Shown here piece by piece: positions 24,933-33,543 of a stretch of 64,000 nt of DNA. A model generated the notes under the pieces. It saw nothing but the letters and a program-made list of their open reading frames with translations, ran no database searches and was not told where the DNA came from. Within the stretch, counting starts at the first letter, position 1. Each line of letters begins with the position of its first letter. The stretch is from CAZSMC01 sp964607755 (GTDB lineage: Bacteria; Zhuqueibacterota; Zhuqueibacteria; Residuimicrobiales; Krinioviventaceae): positions 22,471 to 86,470 of the forward strand of contig CAZSMC010000010.1 in NCBI GenBank assembly GCA_964607755.1, in the 5' to 3' direction. The translations under genes were made by a program, and so were the position numbers.

Positions 24933-25901
24933 TTGATATCTGACTTTAAATCGGGCGAAAAGATTCTCAATGACTTTGTTCTGCGGAACAAAGAATTGAG
25001 AGCAAAGAAAGATTCTAACATCAAGTATCTTTCCGTTGAACTTGGTGATTCTTCAGGACGTTTATTCGGTTCATTATGGGATAATGTGGATCAAACGAAC
25101 AGCAGAATTGCCATTGGCGAGGTTGTTCATGTAAAAGGCACTGTTATTGACTGGAAAGGGCGAAAGCATCTATCGATTGATAGTATTGAGCCTGTTCAAA
25201 AAGAGGACAGCGTGAATACTGATGAATTTGTGCCAAAAGCAGAAGAGAAACCTGAGGAACTTTTTAAAAAATTCCTCATCTGGGGAGATCACATCAACAA
25301 TACTTTTTTAAAAGAACTTGTTGATATCATTTTCAAGGATAAAGCTGTTAAAGCTTGTTTTAAAGAATCTCCTGCCGGAAAGTTATGGCATCATAATTAT
25401 AAGGGTGGTTTGGTTGAACATTCAACCCAGGTGACAGCTTTGTGCGCTGTAATAGCCGATAGCTATGTGGAGATCAATAAGGATCTTTTAATCACAGCAG
25501 CGATGCTGCATGATATTGGTAAAATGAGAGAGTTCAAGTGCGAAGGATTTATCGACTATTCGGACGAGGGCAGGCTGCTTGGTCATATTGCTATCGGTTA
25601 CGGTATCGTAAAGATGTTTATTGACAAAGTCGAACATTTTCCTGAAAGTTTAAAGTACGAGTTATTGCATCTCATTCTTTCTCATCAGGGCAAACGCGAC
25701 AACGGCTCGCCTGTTGAACCCATGACCCGTGAGGCTTTGATACTTTATTATGCGGATGAGATTGATTCAAAACTGAACGCTTTTGGACGGATATATAAAC
25801 AAGAATTTGAGCCCGGGAAAAAATGGAGTAATTACGTCAGACTTTTGAACCGTTTTTTCTATTTTGGTGATGGAAAAACTGCAGAGAATTCAACTGTATA
25901 G
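24933..25901 (+). CDS. YhaM-like 3'-5' exoribonuclease (OB-fold plus HD domain)
   Basis: A 322-aa cytoplasmic protein. TTG 24933 follows GAGAGGGGA with good spacing. The N-terminal OB-fold (YLSVELGDSSGRLFGSLWDN, GEVVHVKGTVIDWKGRKHLS) is followed by an HD-type metal-dependent phosphohydrolase domain: first His in GLVEHSTQV, then the HD pair in AAMLHDIGKM, and later LSHQG and YYADEID. This is the YhaM/CBF1 architecture, known for 3'-5' exonuclease activity on RNA and single-stranded DNA. It lies immediately before tRNA-Asn, which has its own promoter. Confidence 0.85.
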   Translation: MISDFKSGEKILNDFVLRNKELRAKKDSNIKYLSVELGDSSGRLFGSLWDNVDQTNSRIAIGEVVHVKGTVIDWKGRKHLSIDSIEPVQKEDSVNTDEFVPKAEEKPEELFKKFLIWGDHINNTFLKELVDIIFKDKAVKACFKESPAGKLWHHNYKGGLVEHSTQVTALCAVIADSYVEINKDLLITAAMLHDIGKMREFKCEGFIDYSDEGRLLGHIAIGYGIVKMFIDKVEHFPESLKYELLHLILSHQGKRDNGSPVEPMTREALILYYADEIDSKLNAFGRIYKQEFEPGKKWSNYVRLLNRFFYFGDGKTAENSTV

Positions 25902-25910
25902 AATTTTACC

Positions 25911-25939
25911 TTGACATTATTTTAAAAAAAGATTAAATT
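25911..25939 (+). promoter_or_regulatory. Promoter of tRNA-Asn
   Basis: Perfect -35 TTGACA (25911-25916), 17-bp spacer, -10 TAAATT (25934-25939); transcription would begin about 10 bases before the tRNA. Confidence 0.75.
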
Positions 25940-25956
25940 ATTAGACTTGTTTAAAT

Positions 25957-26028
25957 TCCGGTGTAGCTCAACGGCAGAGCGGGTGGCTGTTAACCACTAG
26001 GCTGTAGGTTCGAATCCTACCACCGGAG
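25957..26028 (+). tRNA. tRNA-Asn (anticodon GTT)
   Basis: A cloverleaf is readable. The acceptor stem is TCCGGTG (25957-25963) with CACCGGA (26021-26027) and discriminator G. The D arm has GCTC/GAGC. The anticodon stem GGTGG/CCACT holds the loop CTGTTAA with anticodon GTT at 25989-25991. The T arm contains GGTTCGAATCC. The 3' CCA is not encoded. The gene has a promoter upstream and a terminator directly downstream, so it is transcribed alone. Confidence 0.96.
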
Positions 26029-26031
26029 CTC

Positions 26032-26059
26032 AAAGCTGGTTTATAAACCAGCTTTTTTT
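26032..26059 (+). terminator. Terminator of tRNA-Asn
   Basis: A perfect stem, AAAGCTGGTT (26032-26041) with AACCAGCTTT (26046-26055), with a four-base loop and a T run. It starts 4 bp after the tRNA. Confidence 0.9.
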
Positions 26060-26192
26060 GTTTGACCAAAATCATGAAATCGGGATAGAAAAAAAACCTG
26101 CTGTTTTCATCAACCCCCTGCATGCATTTGCCCACTTGTTACCTATCATGACAATCTGGAAATATTGATTCCCCTTGTTTCAAGATATTGGA

Positions 26193-26729
26193 TCAGTCTT
26201 TTATTCGCTCTCTATTATGGTGATCTTTTTCAGTCAGAATTATACACAAAAGTGTGATCATCCCGAGTGTGATGGCAATATCGGCTACATTAAACACAGG
26301 CCAGCGTTGTAGCGAGTAGCCCTCGAAATTAATGAACCAAAAATTAAAAGATGCTATGTGTATATCGAAAAATTCAACGTCTAAAAAATCGACTACTGAG
26401 CCGTGAACTATTCGATCGTATAAATTACCTATCGCGCCACCTAATATTGAAGCAATTGAGATGCGAGCTATCGGTCGTTCGCCTTTAATCCGAAAAAGAT
26501 AATACAAAATAAACAAACTGGCAATAACTGCGATGCCTGTTAGCAGGCCGCCATGTGCAGGTTGAACCCCGAAAGCCATGCCAGTGTTTTCGACATAAGT
26601 GATGCGGAAAAAGTTGCCAAAGACCTGGTAAGAGTCATATAAATCCATTGTGCGACTGATATATATTTTTGTAACCCGGTCCAGAACAAAAACAGCGGCA
26701 GTAATCCACAAAACACGAAGATTTTTCAT
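26193..26729 (-). CDS. lspA: Lipoprotein signal peptidase (LspA)
   Basis: A 178-aa inner-membrane aspartyl protease that removes signal peptides from prolipoproteins, of which this window has many. It has four hydrophobic segments. The catalytic Asp residues are in GNLYDRIVHGSVVDFLD (Asp114 or 117 region) and FNVADIAI (Asp150). The segment between them is somewhat longer than in E. coli LspA. It is the last gene of a minus-strand run with dksA-like and ileS, the classic ileS-lspA linkage; 16 bp separate it from the dksA-like gene. Confidence 0.95.
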   Translation of the reverse strand: MKNLRVLWITAAVFVLDRVTKIYISRTMDLYDSYQVFGNFFRITYVENTGMAFGVQPAHGGLLTGIAVIASLFILYYLFRIKGERPIARISIASILGGAIGNLYDRIVHGSVVDFLDVEFFDIHIASFNFWFINFEGYSLQRWPVFNVADIAITLGMITLLCIILTEKDHHNRERIKD

Positions 26730-26745
26730 AAAATAATTGCGCAGT

Positions 26746-27123
26746 TTAACCTTTGGTCAATTCCTCTTTAGATTTACACTCGATGCACAAACGTGCGTGC
26801 GGTACAGCTTCAAGACGTTCATCACTTATGTCTTTGCCGCAATTAATGCATACACCGAAATCACCTTCATCAATACGCTCCAGAGCAAGATTAAGGTGGT
26901 ACAGATAGTTGTTCTCACGAGAGGCAAACATGTATTGCTGCTCCCGATCCATTGTATCGGTACCATGGTCTGCCATGTGAAAAGCATAGGCAGAATGGTC
27001 ACCTGACTCGTCACGTACTGAACTGTTCAAACCACTCGCTTTCATGTGATCAAGGCTTTTGAGTAGATTTTCGCGTTTGCTCAGCAACAAGTTTTTGTAG
27101 TATTCGAGTTTTTCCTTGGTCAT
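26746..27123 (-). CDS. TraR/DksA-type C4 zinc-finger protein
   Basis: A 125-aa protein. The start is ATG at 27123-27121, set by GGAGG upstream; the longer in-frame reading is rejected. A helical N-terminal half (MTKEKLEYYKNLLLSKRENL) leads to a zinc finger with spacing C-x2-C-x17-C-x2-C (CINCGKDI ... RLCIEC). DksA/TraR proteins bind the RNA polymerase secondary channel. Between ileS and lspA this gene is a common feature of many phyla. Whether it answers to ppGpp cannot be seen. Confidence 0.9.
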   Translation of the reverse strand: MTKEKLEYYKNLLLSKRENLLKSLDHMKASGLNSSVRDESGDHSAYAFHMADHGTDTMDREQQYMFASRENNYLYHLNLALERIDEGDFGVCINCGKDISDERLEAVPHARLCIECKSKEELTKG

Positions 27124-27177
27124 GATAACCTCCAACAGTAAAACGAGCACGTCAATTGATTTTTCGCTCGATATAGA

Positions 27178-30100
27178 TCAGGCCTTGGCTACACCGATAT
27201 CTACAGTCTGTCCATCGATTGTCCAAGACTTTGTAAAATTTCCTTTTACCTCGTCCGTATGAATGCTGAGGGCTAAGGTTTCCTTTTTAATATAGTTTTC
27301 CATTCGTTTTATAGCAGTTTTCATCTCCGAAGCTGTTGTCGCGTAAATGTTAATTCGATCCATAACCTCAAATCCTGCTTCTTTGCGCATCTTTTGTACC
27401 CGATTGACAAATTCGCGAGCTAATCCTTCGTGCAGCAATTCATTTGAAATTTCTGTTTCCAGGGCTATAGTCAAATCACTGTCAGATGTCGCAGCCAATC
27501 CGGCTTTGTTTTCTGTGAGCACCTGGATATCATCAGAAGTGACAGTAAAGGTCTGTCCATTAATACTGATCTCACTTTGACCATTGTTGATGATACGATT
27601 GACCTCGGCCTCATCCAATTGCCGGATCCGTTGCGCTACATTGTTGGCCTGTTTGCCAAATTTGGGGCCCAGGCTCTTGAATACGGGCTCTGCCTTTTTA
27701 GATAATAGCTCCTGTTCATCAGAGACAAATTTGATTTGTTTGACATTCAACTCTTCAGTAACCAGATGTTCCATGCCCTTGAGCAATTGTTTGCGACGCT
27801 CATTGGGAGCAGCTATAACAATTGCGGACAAGGGTTGTCGAACTCGCAAACCGGTATCGTTACGGACTGAACGTCCGGATTCGACAATCCGGCGGACAAG
27901 ATGCATGCGTTCTTCGAGCAGTTCATCGAGATATTCCAGCGGTGCTGATCCGCTTGCAGGGTAGTCGCAAAGATGAACGCTGTCCGGCAAATCATTCTGA
28001 CCTTTGGTCAAATTACAATAAATATCTTCAGAAAGAAACGGCGCGATTGGCGCCATAAGTTGAGATACCGTGACTAAACACTCGTAAAGCGTTTGAAAAG
28101 CAGCCAGTTTATCGTCGCCCATTTCCGATTTCCAGAAGCGTCTTCGTGAACGCCGGACGAACCAGTTTGATAAATCATCGATGACAAATCCCGAGATTGC
28201 CCGGGTTACTTTGGTCAGTTCAAACCGGTCAAGATAATCATTCACCTGGTTTGTCAGGCTGGCGAGCGAACTGCTCACCCAGCGGTCAATCTCTGCTCGC
28301 TCCTTTACGGGAATGCGCTCGGATTCTTGATACTGAAACTGATCAATGTCGGCATACATGGCAAAAAAGTTGTAGGTGTTGACTAACGTGCCAAAAAATT
28401 TCCGATTGACATCAGCAATGCCGTCCGGATCAAAGCGCGTGGGCAGCCATGGCGGACTAACAGTGATCAGATACCAGCGCAGCGTATCAGCTCCCAGTTT
28501 TTCCATAACCTCGAACGGATTAACCACATTGCCACGCGATTTGGACATTTTTTGACCGTCTTTGTCTAGAATGTGGCCAAGAGCAATACAGCTCTTGTAA
28601 GCGGGTTGATCGAATAAAAACGCACCGAGAACCAGCATTGAGTAAAACCAACCGCGAGTTTGGTCAATACCTTCGGAAATGAAATCTGCCGGGAATTGCG
28701 ATTCGAACTTTGCTTGATTTTCAAACGGATAATGCCATTGCGCATACGGCATGCTACCGGAATCGAACCAGCAATCGATAACCTCGGGAACCCGTTTCAT
28801 CGTGTTGCCGCACTTTTGGCACTCTAATTCGATATCATCGACCATTGGCTTGTGTAAGTCCAGATCCTCGGGGACTCGATGGCCTTTTTGCCGCAATTCT
28901 TCAATACTGCCGATACAATCCTGGTGGTCGCCGTTCTGGCAGCGCCAAATCGGTAACGGCGTACCCCAGAAACGATCCCTGGAAAGGGACCAGTCGATAT
29001 TATTTTCCAGCCATTCACCGAATCGTCCTGTACCGACTTCTCTGGGATACCAGTTTATTTTATTGTTATTTTCGATCAGTTTGTCTTTGATAGCCGTGGT
29101 CTTGATATACCATGATTTGCGGGCATAATATAACAACGGCGACATACAACGCCAGCAGTGCGGATAACTGTGCGTGATTTTTTCTGAACGGTAGAGCAAT
29201 CCACGATGTTTCAAATCAACGATGATATCTACGTCTGCATCTTTGACGAACGTACCTGCCCATTTTGTAACTGCGTCGATGAATTTGCCGCTTTTGTTTA
29301 CAGGATTCACCACAGGCAAATCATATTCCTGGCCGATTTTATAGTCATCTTCACCAAAAGCCGGCGCGATATGGACAATACCAGTCCCTTCGGTTATGCT
29401 GACAAAATCAGCGGTCAGAGCATAATAAGCTTTTTTATCAGGTTTGATAAAACTGAAAAGAGGTTGGTATTCTGTGCCCTCGAGGTCACTGCCGGAATAT
29501 TTTTCTACAATTTCATAATCTTCTTCGATAATTAACAGCCTGTCTTCAGCGAGAATGAGATATTCATCGTCAATTTTGATTTTGACATAGGTGATTTCTG
29601 GATGAAAAGCCAACGCAACGTTGGAAACCAGCGTCCAGGGCGTGGTGGTCCATACCAAAAAGTAGGTTTTTTCCTGGCCTTTCATTTCAGCTTTGACAAA
29701 AATGGACGGATCCTTAACATCCTGATAGCCTTGCGAGACTTCGTGCCCGGACAACGGGGTTTCGCAATGCGGACAATAAGGCAGAATTTTAAAACCCTGG
29801 TAGACAAGATCCTTTTTCCAAAATTCCTGAATGATCCACCACACCGTTTCAATATAATCATTCGTATAAGTGATGTAAGGATGATCCAGGTCGATCCAGT
29901 ACCCCATTCGCCGGGTAAGATTGTCCCATTCCTGCTTGTAAGTCCAAACGCTCTGTTGGCATTTTTTATTAAATTCAGCCACGCCATACTCTTCTACCTG
30001 GTCTTTGCCATCGAGTCCGAGTTCTTTTTCCACTTCAATTTCGACAGGCAAGCCGTGCGTATCCCAGCCAGCTTTGCGCTCAACATGATAACCTTGCATG

Positions 30101-30315
30101 GTTTTGAGCCGGCACACCGTATCTTTGACCGCTCTGGCAATGACATGATGAATGCCGGGACGGCCATTTGCCGTCGGAGGACCTTCGTAGAAAACAAAGG
30201 GATTATTTTTGGCGCGTTCCTTTACACTGCGATTGAAAATATCGTTTTCTTTCCAATACTCTAATATTTTCTCTTCACGTTTTGGTAAACTCTTGCTGTC
30301 AATCTGTTCGTACAT
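27178..30315 (-). CDS. ileS: Isoleucyl-tRNA synthetase, long (IleS2/eukaryote-like) type
   Basis: A 1045-aa class I synthetase that charges tRNA-Ile. The HIGH-type motif appears as PPTANGRPGIHHV (about 46-58) and KMSKS at residues 589-593. An editing domain (CP1; WTTTPWTLVSNVALAF) lies between them. The C-terminal anticodon-binding part is followed by a long extension (to VDIGVAKA) instead of the C-terminal zinc knuckle of E. coli IleRS. Length and the HIGH variant place it with the long IleRS group (Thermus, Bacteroidota, eukaryotes), a group often insensitive to mupirocin. It lies between the MTAP and dksA-like genes. Confidence 0.97.
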   Translation of the reverse strand: MYEQIDSKSLPKREEKILEYWKENDIFNRSVKERAKNNPFVFYEGPPTANGRPGIHHVIARAVKDTVCRLKTMQGYHVERKAGWDTHGLPVEIEVEKELGLDGKDQVEEYGVAEFNKKCQQSVWTYKQEWDNLTRRMGYWIDLDHPYITYTNDYIETVWWIIQEFWKKDLVYQGFKILPYCPHCETPLSGHEVSQGYQDVKDPSIFVKAEMKGQEKTYFLVWTTTPWTLVSNVALAFHPEITYVKIKIDDEYLILAEDRLLIIEEDYEIVEKYSGSDLEGTEYQPLFSFIKPDKKAYYALTADFVSITEGTGIVHIAPAFGEDDYKIGQEYDLPVVNPVNKSGKFIDAVTKWAGTFVKDADVDIIVDLKHRGLLYRSEKITHSYPHCWRCMSPLLYYARKSWYIKTTAIKDKLIENNNKINWYPREVGTGRFGEWLENNIDWSLSRDRFWGTPLPIWRCQNGDHQDCIGSIEELRQKGHRVPEDLDLHKPMVDDIELECQKCGNTMKRVPEVIDCWFDSGSMPYAQWHYPFENQAKFESQFPADFISEGIDQTRGWFYSMLVLGAFLFDQPAYKSCIALGHILDKDGQKMSKSRGNVVNPFEVMEKLGADTLRWYLITVSPPWLPTRFDPDGIADVNRKFFGTLVNTYNFFAMYADIDQFQYQESERIPVKERAEIDRWVSSSLASLTNQVNDYLDRFELTKVTRAISGFVIDDLSNWFVRRSRRRFWKSEMGDDKLAAFQTLYECLVTVSQLMAPIAPFLSEDIYCNLTKGQNDLPDSVHLCDYPASGSAPLEYLDELLEERMHLVRRIVESGRSVRNDTGLRVRQPLSAIVIAAPNERRKQLLKGMEHLVTEELNVKQIKFVSDEQELLSKKAEPVFKSLGPKFGKQANNVAQRIRQLDEAEVNRIINNGQSEISINGQTFTVTSDDIQVLTENKAGLAATSDSDLTIALETEISNELLHEGLAREFVNRVQKMRKEAGFEVMDRINIYATTASEMKTAIKRMENYIKKETLALSIHTDEVKGNFTKSWTIDGQTVDIGVAKA

Positions 30316-30364
30316 GATATGGTCTCTATATCGCTCGCTTATATTTCATGGCCATTTTAAACGG

Positions 30365-31231
30365 TCATTTAATATATTTTTTAATAATTGGTTCCAGTTT
30401 ATTTATTGTTTCTTTTGGCCATTGCTTTTTATCTGTTACAAATGTGCCAGCCAGTGCATCGGCACAGGAGCATTTCCGTTGTTGTTTAATTTTGGGGATA
30501 GCTCTTTTAATGATTTCTTTGGCTGTTTTGGTGTTCTCTTTCATGTACTCTAAAATCATTTCCACAGAAACGGTTTCACCCGTTTCAGCTTCGTGCCAGC
30601 AGTCGAAATCAGTAACCATTGAAATGGTTGCATAGCATATTTCAGCTTCGCGAGCTAAGCGTGCTTCGCTGATCTGAGTCATGCCGACAACGTCCATGCC
30701 CCATTTTCGATAGATTTCGGATTCTGCAAGCGTTGAAAACTGCGGACCTTCTATATTGACATACGTGCCTTTTTCCTTGATAGACACTCTGGCATCACGC
30801 CCGGCCTGGATGAGAATCTTGCGAAGTTCATCGCACAATGGATAAGCAAACTGGATATGCGCGACAATGCCGTTGCCAAAAAATGTGTTCGGACGCGATT
30901 GGTTGGTTCGATCGAAAAACTGATCGATAATGACGGCGTCTGTTGGTTTATAATCTTCCCGAAGCGAACCCACCGCAGATACCGATATAATCCATTGCAC
31001 ATTGAGCCTTTTCATGGCATAGATGTTGGCCCGGTTATTTACTTCGGTTGGCATGAACACATGCCCTTGTCCGTGTCGCGGCAGAAAGACAACTTCTTGA
31101 CCTTCCAGCTTTCCGATTGTAAGCTTGTCTGACGGAGGACCAAAAGGGGTATCGATTTTTTCTTCTCTGATTGTGTTCAGGCCTTCAATCTGATATAATC
31201 CTGAACCGCCCATCACTCCGATTCGTGGCAT
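30365..31231 (-). CDS. mtnP: S-methyl-5'-thioadenosine phosphorylase (MTAP)
   Basis: A 288-aa trimeric phosphorylase that splits methylthioadenosine to adenine and methylthioribose-1-phosphate (polyamine and methionine salvage). It has the opening phosphate-binding motif IGVMGGSGLYQIEGL, HGQGHVFMPTEVNNRANIYA, and the purine-specificity segment VTDFDCWHEAE with the two Asp typical of 6-aminopurine-specific MTAP. An unusual Cys-containing tail (KQQRKCSCADALAG) is present. It lies 9 bp after the PNP gene and 49 bp before ileS, so it is co-transcribed. Confidence 0.93.
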   Translation of the reverse strand: MPRIGVMGGSGLYQIEGLNTIREEKIDTPFGPPSDKLTIGKLEGQEVVFLPRHGQGHVFMPTEVNNRANIYAMKRLNVQWIISVSAVGSLREDYKPTDAVIIDQFFDRTNQSRPNTFFGNGIVAHIQFAYPLCDELRKILIQAGRDARVSIKEKGTYVNIEGPQFSTLAESEIYRKWGMDVVGMTQISEARLAREAEICYATISMVTDFDCWHEAETGETVSVEMILEYMKENTKTAKEIIKRAIPKIKQQRKCSCADALAGTFVTDKKQWPKETINKLEPIIKKYIK

Positions 31232-31240
31232 AAGAGTTCT

Positions 31241-31981
31241 CTATAGTTTTTTCAAAATGTTTAGAACAAGCGCTTTTAATCGCGGCGCAATTTCATTAGC
31301 TATTTGTGCTACTTTTTTGTGCGAAACTATTTCCATTCTTTCCGGCAACGACTGGTCTGTGATGGCTGAAAAGGCCAGCACATCAATCTGGCGCTGGCGG
31401 GCGACAAGCACTTCCGGCACCAGAGACATGCCGACTGTATCTGCACCCAGAATTTGCAGCATTCGTATTTCTGCTGCCGTTTCAAAAGAAGGTCCGCTGA
31501 TTGCGGAATAGATCGTTTCGCAAAGTCCTGTTTGCAATTTTTCAGCCGATTGTTTGGCCAGCATTTGTAACTTTCTGTTATAGGGTTCACTCATATCAGG
31601 GAACCGGGTGCCGTAAAACTCATCGTAAGGGCCAATCAGAGGATTGGTTCCCATAAGATTGATGTGATCTGTGATCAAACCAATCGACCCTGGTTTGATA
31701 TGCTCACGGATACTGCCGGCAGCGTTGGTCACAATAAGCGTTGTGATACCCAACTCGGTCATCACACGAATTGGCAACGTCACATCCCGGATATCGATCC
31801 CTTCGTAATAGTGAAACCGTCCCTGCATGGCACATACCTGTTTGCCGCTCAATCGCCCGCAGACAAGTTGACCGCTATGAAACTTGACTGTGGATGCCGG
31901 GAAATGCGGGATTTTCTGATACGGTATAGCTACCGGATCATTTATTTCATTGGCGCATTGGCCGAGCCCGGTTCCCAACAC
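31241..31981 (-). CDS. Purine nucleoside phosphorylase, class I (start codon unclear)
   Basis: Phosphorolysis of purine nucleosides. From GTG 31981 the protein is 246 aa, with LGTGLGQCANEI, FHYYEGIDIRDVTLPIRVM, VTNAAGS, SGPSFETAAEIRML and GADTVGMSLVPEVLVARQ. It begins inside the conserved phosphate loop. In frame upstream, 31982-32065 encodes a proper N-terminus (VKESAEFLSSRIEKPEIGL) but contains no ATG, GTG or TTG before the in-frame TAA at 32066-32068. Either a rare start codon is used or a base is wrong. The specificity site reads ITDQ where 6-oxopurine PNPs have ITN; Asp is the 6-aminopurine choice, so it may also accept adenosine. It is followed 9 bp later by MTAP. Confidence 0.88.
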   Translation of the reverse strand: MLGTGLGQCANEINDPVAIPYQKIPHFPASTVKFHSGQLVCGRLSGKQVCAMQGRFHYYEGIDIRDVTLPIRVMTELGITTLIVTNAAGSIREHIKPGSIGLITDHINLMGTNPLIGPYDEFYGTRFPDMSEPYNRKLQMLAKQSAEKLQTGLCETIYSAISGPSFETAAEIRMLQILGADTVGMSLVPEVLVARQRQIDVLAFSAITDQSLPERMEIVSHKKVAQIANEIAPRLKALVLNILKKL

Positions 31982-32074
31982 AAGGCCGATTTCTGGTTTT
32001 TCTATCCGGCTGCTTAGAAATTCTGCCGATTCTTTTACTTTATTCTTGAGAAGGATCGTTCTGTTTTAGTTTTC

Positions 32075-32674
32075 TTATTCGTTAGACTGACGTTGCTGCT
32101 TAAAAATTTTAACATTTTCCACACGCCGTTCACCGCTTCCCTGCTGGGGTTGTCTCTGGCCTGTTTGCGTCTGTTGCCGCTGAGTAGGCGCCTGTTGTGG
32201 TGGTGCGTGATGTCTTGACTGCTCTTCATCTGTTTCCATGACATCCAGCATCTCTAATTGCGATTTTAACAAATGGCGCAAGCGGTTGCTAATAGCATCC
32301 CGCTGAGATTTGAGCAAGCTGATCTCATGACGAATGGAAAAAAGTTCTTCTCGCGCTTCCTTGACGATATTATCTGCCTGCAATTCTGCTTCGTGGATGA
32401 TAATTTCTGCTTCCCGTTTTGAATTGGCGCGGGAATCTTCCATCGTGTTTTGGGCCTTCATGAGCGTATCGCGCAGAGATGTCTCCACTTTTTGATAATC
32501 GCGCAACTGTGTACGCAGCTTGATCAACTCATCATTTAGCTGATTTTTTTCACGGATGAGTACTTCGAATTCATCAGCTACCATAATCAAAAAGGCTTCA
32601 ACTTCTTCCGGGTCCAGCCCGCGAAGAACACGCTTAAATTCTTGTTTGCGAATGTCCAGGGGCGTTAGTTTCAT
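32075..32674 (-). CDS. DivIVA domain protein
   Basis: A 199-aa protein with the DivIVA/Wag31 N-terminal membrane-binding motif (MKLTPLDIRKQEFKRVLRGL, DPEEVEAFLIMVADEFE) followed by a long coiled coil (about 35-150) and a disordered Gln/Pro/Arg-rich tail. DivIVA-type proteins mark curved membrane and organise division or polar growth. In Gram-negative lineages this gene is often found, as here, between yggT and ileS. The N-terminal 45 residues are diagnostic. Confidence 0.88.
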   Translation of the reverse strand: MKLTPLDIRKQEFKRVLRGLDPEEVEAFLIMVADEFEVLIREKNQLNDELIKLRTQLRDYQKVETSLRDTLMKAQNTMEDSRANSKREAEIIIHEAELQADNIVKEAREELFSIRHEISLLKSQRDAISNRLRHLLKSQLEMLDVMETDEEQSRHHAPPQQAPTQRQQTQTGQRQPQQGSGERRVENVKIFKQQRQSNE

Positions 32675-32695
32675 AATACATTCCCATCCTTCCGG

Positions 32696-32986
32696 TTATT
32701 GGAATGCCAAGTATCGGAGTATCGATACAAAGAATCTATCAATAAACATTATTACAAGTATGACAATGACTGGAGACAGATCAAGCCCGGCAATCGGTGG
32801 AATGTAGCGTCGTACCATATTCAATACAGGATCTGTTATCTGATGAATGAATTGCACGAGTTGAGAATAGGGATTGGGATTGATCCACGACATGACCGCG
32901 CGGATAATAATAATCCACATATAGATCATTAAAACGAGATGAACAATTTTTGCAATAGCCGCGAAAAAATTTCCGATAATAACCAT
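32696..32986 (-). CDS. YggT family integral membrane protein
   Basis: A 96-aa protein with two membrane segments (IGNFFAAIAKIVHLVLMIYM and VIVILVIMFIDRFFVSILRY) and the YggT signature WINPNPYSQLVQFIHQITDPVLN. It is 21 bp from the DivIVA gene and first in this minus-strand run (yggT to lspA). YggT proteins are implicated in osmotic or division-related membrane functions, with no defined activity. Confidence 0.9.
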   Translation of the reverse strand: MVIIGNFFAAIAKIVHLVLMIYMWIIIIRAVMSWINPNPYSQLVQFIHQITDPVLNMVRRYIPPIAGLDLSPVIVILVIMFIDRFFVSILRYLAFQ

Positions 32987-33543
32987 TTGTCTTATTTATT
33001 TTATGTTACGATTCATTGTGCTGTTCTCATTGCATTTAATTGTAAAGAATTTTAAATATAAGTGATCACCAAATAAAATGCAAAGAGTTTTTTAAGAGGG
33101 GGATGTTGTTTGAATTGCTGGAGGGAAAAGTGAAGGAGAAAGTTGAATAATATTTGGATTGAAACAAGAATACCATAGCTAATGTTCTTTATATCAATTT
33201 TTCTATCGGAATGTTCTGAACCATTGAGGTTATCATCAATTCCGCGAGTAGTCAATGTTTTCATGAGGAGCCACATTTATTCGTGGTATGGATATGGAAA
33301 CGTTGAAATAAGTGTTGTATTCCCGCTCTAACCTTCTGAAATTTTTAAGCAAACTCTTGTAATTCAAGGGAAACATTGCGTTCCATAGCTTCATTTGCTT
33401 TTTTAATTAATTTTCGGTTGATATCAGAATATTTTTCTGACAATTGATTTTTCATATATCAAATTAAAAGATGTTTTGATAACAAGCAAGAATTACTTTC
33501 TTGTATTTTCTACCCTTATCCATGCCATTTCAGATTTTTAGGT
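32987..33543. other. 557-bp intergenic region with possible TA relics
   Basis: AT-rich with no intact gene that I can support. On the minus strand, the reading starting at 33264 opens MKTLTTRGIDDNL, which closely matches the first 13 residues of FitA/ribbon-helix-helix antitoxins. It then continues as unrelated, hydrophobic sequence to 33052. Another minus reading (33345-33455, 36 codons: MKNQLSEKYSDINRKL...) resembles a small helical protein. Both could be remnants of one or more decayed toxin-antitoxin genes. No clear promoter for yggT was found. Confidence 0.35.

Noticed and set aside
29602..30264. A 220-codon plus-strand open frame
   Set aside because: Antisense to ileS; a shadow of its conserved coding frame.
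30316..30364. T-box or other leader regulation before ileS
   Set aside because: The spacer is only 49 bp, too short for a T-box.
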